A stretch of 53,373 nt of DNA. It comes from Spongospora subterranea f. sp. subterranea (taxonomy: Eukaryota > Endomyxa: Phytomyxea > Phytomyxea > Plasmodiophorida). The translations under genes and the position numbers were made by a program. The notes under the pieces are model-generated. The model was not told the origin of the DNA. It saw nothing but the letters and a program-made list of their open reading frames with translations, and did no database searches. The stretch's first letter is position 1. Each line of letters opens with the position of its first letter. The stretch spans positions 1 through 53,373 of the forward strand of contig JAUGWO010000182.1 in assembly GCA_049724395.1 (NCBI GenBank). Reading direction: 5' to 3'. Below are positions 10,546-20,952 of this stretch, piece by piece.

Positions 10546-13487
10546 CTAACTTGCCACATTTTGATGATGTTTATACTTGAGAGTCCAAAACTTAAAGAAA
10601 ATTTCTGAGATGTGCTTTTCAACGATCCGAACAAGGTCTGCACGAACTGAAAATACAAGTTTCTCTAGCGCGTGATGGAATAGAATGGGTTTTTAGAACG
10701 AGATATGATCATTTGGCCTTACTAGCTGCAGTCTGAAGTTGTAGCAGAGCCTTGGCCTGATTCGGTGGGAGAGGATCATCTTTCCACACTGGAACAGTAA
10801 TGAAAAAAGAGGTGATGATATGATAATGGGATGGGCCAACAATGAAAAATATCGCGCTCCTTTATGTCGGCCGATTGGACAGATTTTTTCGGATCAAATT
10901 GAAGTAATAATCCATAATCTATTGAAAAGAGTGTCAGCAAAAAAAAAACAAGAAAACCGGATGATCACTTTTCCAGGTCTCTGTGAAAGTTTTTAATTCT
11001 GACACCATTGTGTTGATCATAGCCATGGCTCCTTTACGCTCAGATTTGGGAAACATGGAGGCGAACAGACCTGAAAATGAATTTCATATTTACGATCAAC
11101 GCAGCAACAAGTTGAATGACCAGTCCTGACTAAAAAATCGTACGGGAGACCGTACGATTGTGGAGGATTTGCCTTGATAAATATATCGTACGAAATACTG
11201 GGACGTCGAGAATATGTATCGTCCGAAATACTGGGACGTCGAGAATATGTATTGTCCGAAATACTGGGACGTCGATAATATGTAGCGGCGCCAAACGGGC
11301 CGAAAGATTCGGCTACGTGATGTAATTCATCCGGCTCATTTGAGTTGACCACATTGACGGGTTTGTTACGAACTGGCATTTCCCAGGGTTTCAAAACACC
11401 TTCGAACACATTTAAGAAAAAACAGGATGCAATATCTGATGATGAGCAGACTTACGGTTAAGCAGCTCACAGGCCAACCAGAACATTCTGCGAACGGTGA
11501 CGCGAACGAAGCCCAGAACATGTGGATGAACTGATCCTAAGATATTATCTAGCACGACCAGCCACCTTAGAACAGCAATTTGATGACAATCAAAAGGGTT
11601 GGAAAAAGTGTATATTGGAATGTGATTTCGATAACATCACATCACTAAGGATGCTAACCGAGGTTTGAACAGCGCATGAACAATCACTAAATTCATAATT
11701 AATCAAAACAAAGATGATTGGCGGGTAAAGGCCCATAACATATACTCCATGATATAATGAGACTTACGAGCAGCAAAATCCATTCGCTCAACAAGATCCG
11801 GGTCCAGTGATGAAGTGACCTCACAATGAACTGGAACAGTGATAAGGGGAGAAAGGTGAATGTCATCATAGGATGGACCAACGATATAAGACGTTCTCGT
11901 AGTTCGAAGTGTCCAAAGCAACATCGTTTTCAATGGGGCTATATACAAGTGGTACTCTCACTCCTATTGGCGAAATTGAAAACGATTCCATAACAACAGT
12001 CAGGAAATTATTATCACCTATCAGTTCATTTTGGTACTTCGTAAGTTTGTCGGTCAGTATCTCGAACACGGCTGATGCATGGTCTTGCACAGATTGAGGG
12101 AACATGAAGATATATCGATCTGAAACTGAATTATACATTTGACAATTTTGGGGACAATAAGTTTGATTACCCATAGCTGCATAGAACCACCGCGGAAGAC
12201 CGGGTATATCAGGCGCTACACGAGAACATCCAGAACAAGCTTCAGTGAAACATCGAATGAAAAACAGTTCAGAAAAGCAGAATTGTTGAAATCAGAGCGA
12301 AGTCAAGAACCCGTCAAATAAAATGGATGCTGTCCAGAGATCCACATGCACCATTGGGTGAGGGAACTGGGACTCCTGATCGAAGACCACTCATGTTATT
12401 GATGGAATCCAGAATGGAGTGAGAAGTTTGAACAGAAGTCAGAAATGACATATATCAGGAACAACAAATTACGTTGGACATATGTCACTCTTGAAGGATG
12501 ATCAAAGAAATCGATTTGTGATTCAGTCGAAGTTTCAGAACGAGTTTTTGATTTGTCTAGAGTGTCCTTTTCGTCATCCTTGGCAACTTCAGCTATACAA
12601 TAGTGGTTCATATATAGTTTAATAAAAAAAAGGAGAAAATTCAAAAAAAAAAAGTAGAATTGCTAGACCCAGAGCAAAACCGTCAAATGCAATGAAGCTA
12701 GTTTCAAAAACCCGCTACCACAATTGATAGGAAACTGGGGCATTATAGATCAGGATTCATATAATTGGTGAGTTCCAGAATGGAGCAAATATTGATCCAG
12801 ACACCGAACCGTAGCGTGAAATTAGTGAATAACAGCCAGAAATGCGAACAATTGGGAACAACAACTTACGCTGGGCATAGAAATATTTTCGATGACTGAG
12901 CCCACCCATTGGGAACTTGGCGCTGAGGACCCAATACGCCGAATCCATATCCTGACAAATGCGACTGAACAAAGCCAGCAGCTCATGTTGGAAAGATTTG
13001 GCTGTCAAGTGACGTACAAACATTTAGTAAACTGGGCAGCGTGATTGGGCCTTACAATAAAAAACACAACGATGATGACGAATAGAGGTTCGGGCAGTGC
13101 ATAAAAATTAAATTTGGCTGATAGGGTATGATTTTAACTTTTCAGTATGGTGTGCAATTGGGTTGAATCCCATCTGAAACAGCCTTTTACATATATAAAC
13201 CAGCGAGACAGAAAATCACAAATGTAAAAGCAAAGCAAATTCGAGATTGCAATAATTTAGGGCATGAGCTTATCTATTACCCTCTGAGGAGGGAATCGGA
13301 ATGTCAATGGACGACGATGAAGGAGGTGGTGAGTTATCAGGAAGTTCGTCGAGACTGTGAGTGCCTTTTCAACATGATTTGCTGAGGTCCATAATTGACA
13401 GAGAATTGTTCCGGGCTCACCGGCTACAAACTCTACAGCGAGAGCGGCGATTGATACGGTCAACGACAACCACATCCAATACGCCAT
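10546..13487 (-). CDS. Secreted protein of unknown function, many exons (right arm copy)
   Basis: This is the paralogue of the gene at 6535-9174, in opposite orientation. Exon 1 (13487-13421) encodes the signal peptide MAYWMWLSLTVSIAALA. Exon 1 (67 nt), intron 1 (56 nt) and exon 2 (84 nt) match the left copy in length. Further exons lie at 13001-12870 (ELLALFSRICQDMD), 12592-12473 (AEVAKDDEKDTLDKSK), near 12390-12310, and 12215-12171 (DIPGLPRWFYAAMG). The next starts near 12110 (VQDHASAVFEILTDKLTKYQ), followed by one near 11825-11768 (LDPDLVERMDFAA). Then come one near 11520-11450 (VHPHVLGFVRVTVRRMFW), one from 11410, one near 11070-10975, one near 10795-10735 and the last to 10546 (IRADLVRIVEKHISEIFFKF). 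The exon near 12390-12310 is one base short relative to the left copy. One exon carries an 11-residue triple repeat. Function unknown; secretion is inferred. Confidence 0.62.
11186..11284 (-). repeat. 33-bp in-frame triple repeat
   Basis: Three head-to-tail 33-bp units in the right-arm gene encode YSRRPSISDDT-like 11-residue repeats, immediately before the conserved PPQSYGLPYDF. The corresponding left-arm exon (about 8480-8600) has only the last part (AYDIAIKADPPQSYGLPY), so the expansion is specific to one copy. Confidence 0.9.
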
Positions 13488-14150
13488 GACGACAACAATG
13501 GATCGACTGGGTCCGGGGATCAACGTCGTCGACGATCCTGACGGGGAGAAATTCCCTACACTGATCCAGTTTCAGATTTGGACTCAGCCACTGGGGGTTG
13601 TTCCAAAGATAAGTGGCGCAACGTGTGTGGATCAGTTCATGACACGGGTCTGTGATAAAGCAGAATAACATGATATTGAGGAACCCTGTGCCAGTCTGGA
13701 CAGTTGAATAGCTTCGAAATTGCCCGCCATTTTTTGACAATCGTAAAACACAACAATGTCACAGTTTTTTTTTCTTCAAGAGCTGGTGGTTCGCGAAATG
13801 GGAAATCGTCTCAGGCGCCAAGACGCGATCAACCGTGGTCCAACCTATTTGTTGAATCAGCCAGACACACATCCGCCCTATCGGGGGGCAATTTGGGTAT
13901 CAGAATCCTGTCTGTCGGCGAAACATCATTCGAATGGATCGTGACGTTTTCGAAAATTTGTCATGGTGTTGAGTCGTCAAGAGGGTCACGAGTGTTTCAA
14001 ACGAGGAGCAATTGGTGATGATTTATCTTTATTTTGCTGGGCAAAGTCCAAGCAGCCGTCAAATGCAAGAGCGCTTTTCAACATTCAGGTGAGACTATAA
14101 CCAGGTAGACAGAGTTGCATTGACTACCTATAAGGTCAACGTGCTCACTT
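13488..14150. other. Upstream flank of the right secreted-protein gene; decayed frames
   Basis: This contains the presumed promoter side of the minus-strand gene starting at 13487. From about 13740 the plus strand has short coding-like runs (for example TSFEWIVTFSKICHGVESS) that could be the N-terminal part of the Harbinger transposase that follows. No intact gene is supported. Confidence 0.4.
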
Positions 14151-14159
14151 TTTATTGAC

Positions 14160-14600
14160 AAAATGCATTTCTATGCTGTCGTTGCAGCGCTGCTAGAGAT
14201 AGCTCCAAAGTACATCTCGATTCCTGTAGCTGGTGCACACTGCAAATAGCGTCGATCCCAATTTTTTCCCTTACTTTACCAAAAGCCGAATGGCTATTGA
14301 TGGTACACATCTGCCTGTATTTGTTCCATCCAATAGGGGCGGATGCTTTTTGAGGAAGAAAGGGCCTGACTCAAAATGTGCCAGCAACGTGTTCGTTTGG
14401 ATTTAGATTTTACCTATGTTCTCGCTGGATGGGAAGGAACCGCGGCCGATGGGAAGTTGATGGCAAATGTTCTAGGCAAAGATTACAGGGTCGACGAAAG
14501 ATATTTGGATCTTGGCGATGCTGGGTCTGCTTTGACGCCTGTATGCTTACTCCTTATCTTGGTACACGATATCATTTGAACGACCATTGACCTCGGATTT
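14160..14600 (+). pseudogene. PIF/Harbinger (HARBI1-like) transposase fragment
   Basis: Short in-register pieces in different frames match the DDE_4 nuclease of PIF/Harbinger elements: ALLEIAPKYISIPV (about 14190), RMAIDGTHLPVFVPSNRG (about 14285-14337, with the AIDGTH motif), then DFTYVLAGWEGTAADGKLMA, YRVDERYLDLGDAG, and TPYLGTRYHLND near 14560. Frame changes and in-frame stops separate these pieces, so the copy is dead. The N-terminal part may begin near 13740. No clear terminal inverted repeats or companion Myb-like gene are seen. Confidence 0.75.
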
Positions 14601-14679
14601 TGAAACCCAACCGGAAGAAAGGCGTACACTGTTTGCCTAAATTCCACTGCGAGCAGATTAAGCGTTTTCGTGAAGGCTT

Positions 14680-14817
14680 GCTGCGATCAAAAGCGATATC
14701 ACATTTGCATCAATCAATCAATTCCCACCGCATTCATCAGCTTCTCAACGAAAGACCAAACTGAGGCAATTGCGATTGATTGATTGATGCAGATGTGTTA
14801 TTGCTTTTGACCGCTGC
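14680..14817. repeat. Hairpin (inverted repeat) 1, arms about 46 bp
   Basis: The arm at 14680-14726 contains GATCAAAAGCGATATCACAT and CATCAATCAATCAATT. It pairs with 14772-14817, which contains GATTGATTGATGCAGATGTG and GCTTTTGACCGCTGC, at roughly 85-90% complementarity around a 45-bp loop. It lies just 3' of the Harbinger remnant and could be a MITE-like foldback. Confidence 0.8.
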
Positions 14818-14875
14818 AAAACTTCAAGAAACCGGTTTATGTGGTCTTAGATCTCAAAGGAATATGCACTTCAAA

Positions 14876-15002
14876 CACAGTTCGGATTGTGATGTCACGG
14901 CGCCCGTCTGAGCCTGTCTAAAAATAGAGTCCAGAGTGTAACCGTATTACTGTATTCAGCATGACGGGCACAGACCACAGTGAACAATCCGGACTGTATA
15001 TC
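14876..15002. repeat. Hairpin (inverted repeat) 2
   Basis: ACAGTTCGGATTGT followed by CGCCCGTCT (about 14878-14915) is mirrored by GACGGGC followed by ACAATCCGGACTGT (about 14962-15000). This imperfect foldback has arms of about 38 bp. Confidence 0.6.
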
Positions 15003-15132
15003 TATTACTGCGTGCACAGCTTCATCGTTGGAGTATGAGGCTTTCTTCCCTTCAGGATGAGCCCGTCGTATATCAAAAATTCCTTCCGGTTCAAATACAG
15101 TTCAAACTTCGAATAACAAATTTTTTAAAACA

Positions 15133-15196
15133 GCTACTGTACCACCAATTTTCCATTTTTTTTGAAAAAAAAAAATTGGTCGGGTTGCTGTAGACG
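15133..15196. repeat. Hairpin (inverted repeat) 3 around a T/A tract
   Basis: CTACTGTACCACCAATTTT pairs imperfectly with AAAATTGGTCGGGTTGCTGTAG around runs of T and A. It is the third foldback within about 500 bp. Confidence 0.55.
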
Positions 15197-15243
15197 AGTT
15201 TTTTCACCGAAGGTCTAAGCGCAATTGCCCACTCCAATTATTT

Positions 15244-16016
15244 TTAAAAACATACTGCTTGTTGTCGATTGTGATAGCACATGTTGGATGTATCCCGTAA
15301 TTGAGCGTCTTCTTGAAATATACAATCGGCAAAACGAGGGAATCCTTTCAGTGGTATATCCTTAGCATGAATCTTCGGTGAACCGGGTGTGCTTCCTAGC
15401 GAATCGATTTTATATTTGATATCCGGCGGGATCATTGGTTGAATATAATCTGCTTCTACTACCTTGGATAACACCGATGATAGTTGTTTCGAAATCACCT
15501 CCTCCAATCTGGAGAATCTTTCATCCATGCGCTGATCTAAATATTGAACCAACGCCGCTTTAGAATTCGGGTTTTCCAATCCCTTCGCGATTGTTCCAAT
15601 GGTTCTGAATATTCCAATCTGCAAATCATTCTCATGCTGCAAGAGATTGACCTTGCCTCCGGCCATGAAGTGGGCAAAGCAAGTATAGAAAATAGTAGAT
15701 TAAAGGCAATAACCCTTAGTTTGCAGTAAAGGCCTTTGTGACGCGTTCGGGCTAGAACGCTAATACCGTACGATTCAATACAATCGTCGCCGACGACGGA
15801 ACGGCGAGAAAAGACTCGGATTCGTAAGATATCTTGAACACACGATTCGTGATACAGTACATCCATATTACGTACGACTAGTTGTTCGGTGCTTCTTCCT
15901 GATTTCAACCATGCATCCGGACTGTGTTTGAAGTGCATATTCCTTTTCAAACGCAAGAGAGGATGACTCGCTTCCACGAAGCCCATTAACGATCGACCGC
16001 AATAACCTATATGCAC
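15244..16016 (-). other. Unrecognised coding-like segment, probably spliced
   Basis: Two overlapping minus-strand frames look coding. The upstream one includes SPDAWLKSGRSTEQLVVRNM and DILRIRVFSRRSVVGDDCIE. The downstream one includes ALVQYLDQRMDERFSRLEEV, an amphipathic coiled-coil-like stretch, and IPPDIKYKIDSLGSTPGSPK. I recognise no domain and could not settle the splice junctions. A host gene or part of a mobile element are both possible. Confidence 0.3.
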
Positions 16017-16499
16017 AAAATGGTCAGGCAGAGGTCAGTGTGTTCCTTCTTTACAACGCTTTCCATTGCAATGGGAACCGATTCCTATCGGATTGTTTCA
16101 GAAAACATCCCGGACGCGGTAATTCATTGGTTTTTCTCCGATCGCATTCGGCTGATTAACGCGAGCATCGTCTGTAATAGCAGCGGCAGGCGCGCTACTG
16201 ATTAAATGGGAGTATTTTTTACGATCAGTCATGGACATGCCATATTGGACGTTCTTAATACATCTGACGATTGATCGTTGTGCATCCGACCGCCAAGGAC
16301 AGGTCACAAACTATTATTTTTGTTAAATATAAGTCAACTACTGTACTTTCCACATTCATAGTTTAATCGTTTAATTTATTAATCAAAAACCCCAACGATA
16401 GATGTATCATTGAGAACGGTTAACATGTCATGTGCATGACTGATCGTTAATAGACGCAGCCAAGAGAAATATTCAGACCTGGAATATGACACCCGATGA

Positions 16500-17580
16500 G
16501 ATCCAGTTGTTGGTCATCCTCTATCATCAAGGTTGCTTTCCAGCTTCTGGATTAATTTCAGTATTACGCGATGAGGACCGATGAAGACTTCATCATGATA
16601 CTTTCTTCGAGATTTCTTTGAGATTCGTGTGGGTCGCCCTTCAACGCAGACAACCTCTTGTCTGACTAAGCTGTTCACCGCATCGAAAATGTGGAAGGGC
16701 CCATAATGAAAATATATCGGTGGAGCAGTAAGCCAATCATTATACCGTTCTTGAGTCAGTTGAATGACTTTACCATGACACCTATTAGAATATTGTATTA
16801 AAACAGGCTCGCAATTACCTTCGTCATCATCTGCTTCACGATAATAATTTTTTCAAACACAGGGATATCTTACCGGTCTCGTCTCGTTCAGATTATTCCA
16901 TTCGATTGAAAAACAGTCATAACTGTATTCCCCATCGTCGATGTCAATCGCTGCAAAATGTCAATGAGCCAAGCGTTGAATGGACGAATGACCACTGACG
17001 TGGTTGAAGTTCGTGTAAAACGGAACGTTCATTGTTCTCAACAAAAACCTCTGAACGATGCCCAACAAAACAGGTGGATGCGAAAACCACGGTTGTTAAC
17101 TCTGCTGTCTGAAAGTCGGTTGTTCCAGCAATCACAGGAAGAGACGGCTCATCAAGCAGCGGGGGAAGAACCTCGCGATCGTGATAGGCTTCAATAAGTT
17201 GCTGATAATCTTGATTTCGCTCCTTAAGCGCATCATCAAACAGGCAATTGACTGGATAGATGACGTTGACGGCAGACTGATTGCCGGTACCTAGACATTA
17301 GAAATCAAAGAGAGAAGGCAATGTATAAATAATTTGAATTACTGATAAGATACGCTATATATGGTTCAGGGATTAGGCCAGACGATGCTATCACAGCGGG
17401 AGCGTGGTTGGGTGGTACGCTTGTACCAATATCGCATTCATGTTGAAACCTCACAAACCTTTCAGCTTCATCTCGCAACTTGTGTACGAATACATTGAGG
17501 TTCGGATGAGCAGTGGGAAATAACTGTTGAATCTGTTGTTGTTCGAACGGTTTACCATGGATAGCAGAAATCGGCAATGC
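16500..17580 (-). pseudogene. Possible MULE-like transposase C-terminal remnant with introns
   Basis: The minus strand has a run of coding-like pieces. QQLFPTAHPNLNVFVHKLRD-like residues (about 17540-17470) recall the segment after the catalytic core of MULE transposases. VNVIYPVNCLFDDALKERNQ follows (about 17270), then FQTAELTTVVFAST, DIDDGEYSYDCFSIEWNNLN ending in a GTAAGA donor (about 16880), and a final piece CHGKVIQLTQERYNDWLTAP to near 16505. The family call rests on one short motif and is tentative. An unrelated host gene is possible. Confidence 0.3.
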
Positions 17581-17759
17581 AGCTGGTTGTCGGTAAACCT
17601 GGCGTGGATGGTTCTAACTTCTCCGTCCGACAAATTCATTCGTCGTTCGGAAACAAGGACAGAGTGGCATGTTTTAAAAGGGAAATTCTGGAGGAGATGG
17701 GTTTTACCGTTCCGAGTGATTTTCACTGATGCGGTTGCCACCAGCCAACAGCTGAGCAT

Positions 17760-18996
17760 ATCTTTTAGGTCATGGAGGTATGACTATTGGATTGATGCAG
17801 TTTCATTGGACTTTGGACACAACCGTGGCCAGATCCAGCAGCATGCTGTTTGCCAATATGCACAGATCATGGGCAACGCAGAAAGGTAAACGGGATAGCT
17901 TTATCATCACTTTATCCCCATCAGACCCTATCCAATTCTGGCAGTGGTGCCTGATTTTGATGACCAATCTGGTAGAAAAATCGGGGGAACTGTAACCGAT
18001 GCCACATATTCATACTTTCGCCATGGATTTCTGCTGACGTCAGCAGTATATTGTCTGTTTTTGAAGCGCTGGGTTCCGGTTCTGTTCACATGGAGTTCGG
18101 GTTTAACTTCAGCGCATCACGAAGCTCATTTTACTTGCTTGCTGAACATGATTGTCGCCGCTGTCTGTTCAGGGCAACTTTCCACTCACGAAGAGGAGCT
18201 TAAACGTATAGAGCTGTGTTTCGGTGCAATTATGGATTTTCTGAAGCTCAAAGAAACGGCTTCATCAGTTCATATGTCACAACCATTGGGACGTTTATGA
18301 ACACTCATGGTCTCAAGCTAGGGGACGAAACTTTGAAAGACAGAGCCAACCGGTTCGTTAAGGGTTGCCAGGTGCATTTCCTCAGCTCTGCAGAAAAGCC
18401 TCAACCGCATTTATGCTGTTGTCGGGAACAGCGATAATGGTGCATTTCTGGCAAAAGTTCGTAAGCTGATTCATGAGCCACTGGTTGAGGTGTTCAATTC
18501 GGCGATTGACGATTTACCGTCTGAATATCCTAACGCAGCCAAATGGTTTGAATGGTGGTTGCGTGGCGATGTCGCCAGGCTTATATTTGCATGCAAGTCG
18601 TGTTCGGATCGAGAATTTGAACAGATGTTCCTAAGTGATTCGAACCCGATCGAGTCCATGCATTCAACATTTTATCAAATCGCGGATCGAAAAAATTTTC
18701 TGGTGTACGGAATGTCAATTCTTACAATGTTTTCAGAATCTTTGCCACAAGATTTTGAGGATGTCGCATCATGCTTAACTGTTCATTACGGGCACGCTGA
18801 ACGATGGAAAAAACAGATTGACAAATACGCCAGAGAGGCGCCAGTTGCTGTTCGCAACCGAAATTTGCCAAAAGACGGACGAGCTCCAGATACATCTAAA
18901 GATCTGATTGGCGCGGACAACATAATATCGAAAGCAAAGTTAGGTCGCCCGAAGATTTGTATCGGCGCCTACAAAAAATCCCAGCTGAAAATATGA
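17760..18996 (+). pseudogene. Fungal-type MULE/GCM-like transposase
   Basis: In order the plus strand carries TDATYSYFRHGFLLTS then RWVPVLFTWSSGLTSAHHEA (about 18000-18130), MDFSEAQRNGFISSYV (about 18232), KDRANRFVKGCQVHF (about 18335) and a long frame from 18490. That frame has WFEWWLRGDVARLIF, SNPIESMHSTFYQI, VHYGHAERWK, DGRAPDTSKDLI and KLGRPK near the end. This ordered set matches a transposase family I know from basidiomycete genomes, related to MULE/GCM-type DDE enzymes; the exact superfamily is uncertain. The pieces sit in more than one frame (changes near 18230 and 18430), so this copy is probably inactive. The last 169 codons are intact. Confidence 0.65.
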
Positions 18997-19139
18997 TCTA
19001 GCAATGGGATAGATCTCGTCAAAGCAAGGAGCTTCGTAGAAATAAAATGACTTTAGACTTCCAAATTATGAGGCGACACCCATGTTTTGAAACCTCTATG
19101 GTGAAAAACTCAAATTCTTCTTGTTCGGGTTTAGTGTAC

Positions 19140-19622
19140 CTTTACACGATGGCACCGAATAATTCGCAATCGAAGCGTCTGGCTTCGGCCAGAGAGGCGA
19201 AGCGGATTAAGCAGTCTGAAATTCTATTGGAATCTAAGCTCGTTGTCGATGTGGGCGAAGAGCTGTATTACTTCATTATTGAAGAGCAAGATGTCAGAGA
19301 CGACAACCTGTCTTTGGTTCAGTCTTCGTTTCTGACATGGAGAGCTGGAGCAGGAACTCATCTCCGATCAGTTTATTCTTAATCAATCAGAACGACTGAA
19401 TGGCGCAAAATGGAAACAGAAGGTTGCATCAATTCATTATTCTGACGGCAGCAAAAAGATCACACATATTTTTGCTCCCAAACACAGCAGTCTTGACACG
19501 TCAAGTGCTCCCCCAGTTGATGACCTTGACATCAACACTTTTACATCTGCGACGCCGAGCTTGTCCATTGACGATGCTTTGAAACTACTGGAAAACTTGT
19601 TCAACATTTCCTGCAATTCGTA
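19140..19622 (+). other. Unrecognised charged frame
   Basis: The frame starts MAPNNSQSKRLASAREAKR and continues, after a frame change near 19345, to NGAKWKQKVASIHYSDGSKK and a C-terminus ending near 19622 (LSIDDALKLLENLF). It follows the transposase at 17760-18996 in the same orientation and may belong to that element or to the next one. No domain recognised. Confidence 0.3.
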
Positions 19623-19639
19623 ATACGAAAACAGATGAA

Positions 19640-20215
19640 TGCCGTTTCAAAGTACGATTTTATTCTTATCTTGCAATCGAAAAGTATTTTCATATACTTG
19701 AAAATTGCTAGGAATTCCATTTCAAGAACTGTCGTTGCCGAGCATTTTCCAAAACAGAACACCGATTATCAGGCAAGAAAGATTACAAATCCCAGGTTGA
19801 AGATGAAAACGTGGTTGGAAATCAGCAAGGTGTTCTTCGGTGCAGGCAAAAGGTGTGATTACCGAAGCCGGAGACTTCATCAATTGGCATTGCACTTTCT
19901 TTAATTCAAGACAATCAAGTCTTCTTGCCAAGGCAAATACGTGAAAACTCGATCATTGATTGAAGTTCCCGATGTCGCCAATGCGGGTTCAAACTATTTA
20001 AGGAGTCAGCCAATCGAATTAGTTGATATTCTCTCCTTTTCGAAATGGCTTAGTGAAACCCTGCACAAGATTGACTGCCTCGGCTTTACAAATTCCACCA
20101 TTATAACAGAAGTGACCGCACGAAGATGGCTTCATCGGCTTGGTTTTCGAAGGATAAGAAAGGCACGTACACCGATCTCAACAGCATCTGGGCGCTCATG
20201 TCAGTCTGGCCACAT
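19640..20215 (+). pseudogene. N-terminal part of a DDE transposase, decayed
   Basis: Plus-strand pieces include CRFKVRFYSYLAIEKYFHIL (about 19642), VPDVANAGSNYLRSQPIELV (about 19968), then EVTARRWLHRLGF followed after a frame change by KDKKGTYTD (about 20110-20175). ARRWL.LGF followed by KKG.Y.D is a hallmark I know from fungal DDE transposases just upstream of their catalytic core. The expected catalytic half does not follow in a recognisable form. Confidence 0.4.
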
Positions 20216-20952
20216 TTCAAAGGGGCTCTGGTTCCATCATCACCTCAACGGTTGATTGGATCATGGAGATTCGCACTGAAATATCGCCCGATATCGAGCC
20301 GGTTCTTTCACAGCTCGGTCAGGAACGCGTTCTGTTTTGAGGTTCGTGTTCGTGGCAAAGATTGGTGGGCGACAGACTTCCCGACGCAGCAACAACATGA
20401 TCGGCCCCGGAGACTAACTCGCCATTCCTTCGCCTTCATCGCTGTAAAACGTGCGAGCAACAGCTGCAAGGGGTTCGAAACACACAGGTGTTCATTGTCG
20501 ATCAACGGGAGGGGATACACCAACGGCTGTTCTCGTCAGATATCTGACACACACTGACTGGTGTTCTTTGGCCATCCCCAGTTGGGCAATCGAGATCTCC
20601 AATGTTCCGGATACACCAGAATACCCATTTTAATACACCACCGTATTCACTGAATATAACAATCGTCTCCCGGTTCGCTGCCAATCCATTACACGATTGG
20701 GCAGTCCCATTTCTGTTCACACAATCGGTCTCCCCTCAAACGTGACGTGGCGCCCTCCGTTCGCCATTCGGGTTCCAACTCTGCAACGACTTCCCAATCG
20801 AAAGCAATTACGCCATGAACATCGTCCGTCCTTCTCTTTTGATTTTCCGTGCGCGTTTTATCGCCATTCTCCAAGTTTTCACGGGATTCGGCCGTGGTGC
20901 CGATGTTGTTTCCTTATGGCGAAGTAAACGGGGGACGACAACAGATCGTGCT

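Larger units (their letters stand above)
6535..13487. repeat. Giant imperfect inverted repeat (arms about 2.9 kb, spacer about 0.8 kb)
   Basis: The left arm (about 6535-9500) and right arm (about 10270-13487) match in opposite orientation across exons and splice sites. Near the centre they are almost identical: about 97 of 100 bases over 9071-9170 against 10550-10650 by eye. Similarity falls to roughly 75-80% in the outer exons. The inner ends share a segment starting GGTTGTTAAGGTGGTCATAT near 9300 and its complement near 10390. The central 9500-10270 has no recognisable gene. Confidence 0.9.

Noticed and set aside
6535-13487. The palindrome as one giant transposon with long terminal inverted repeats
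   Set aside because: The arms are spliced host-like genes with matching exon structure, no transposase lies in the centre, and no target-site duplication was seen at the outer ends.
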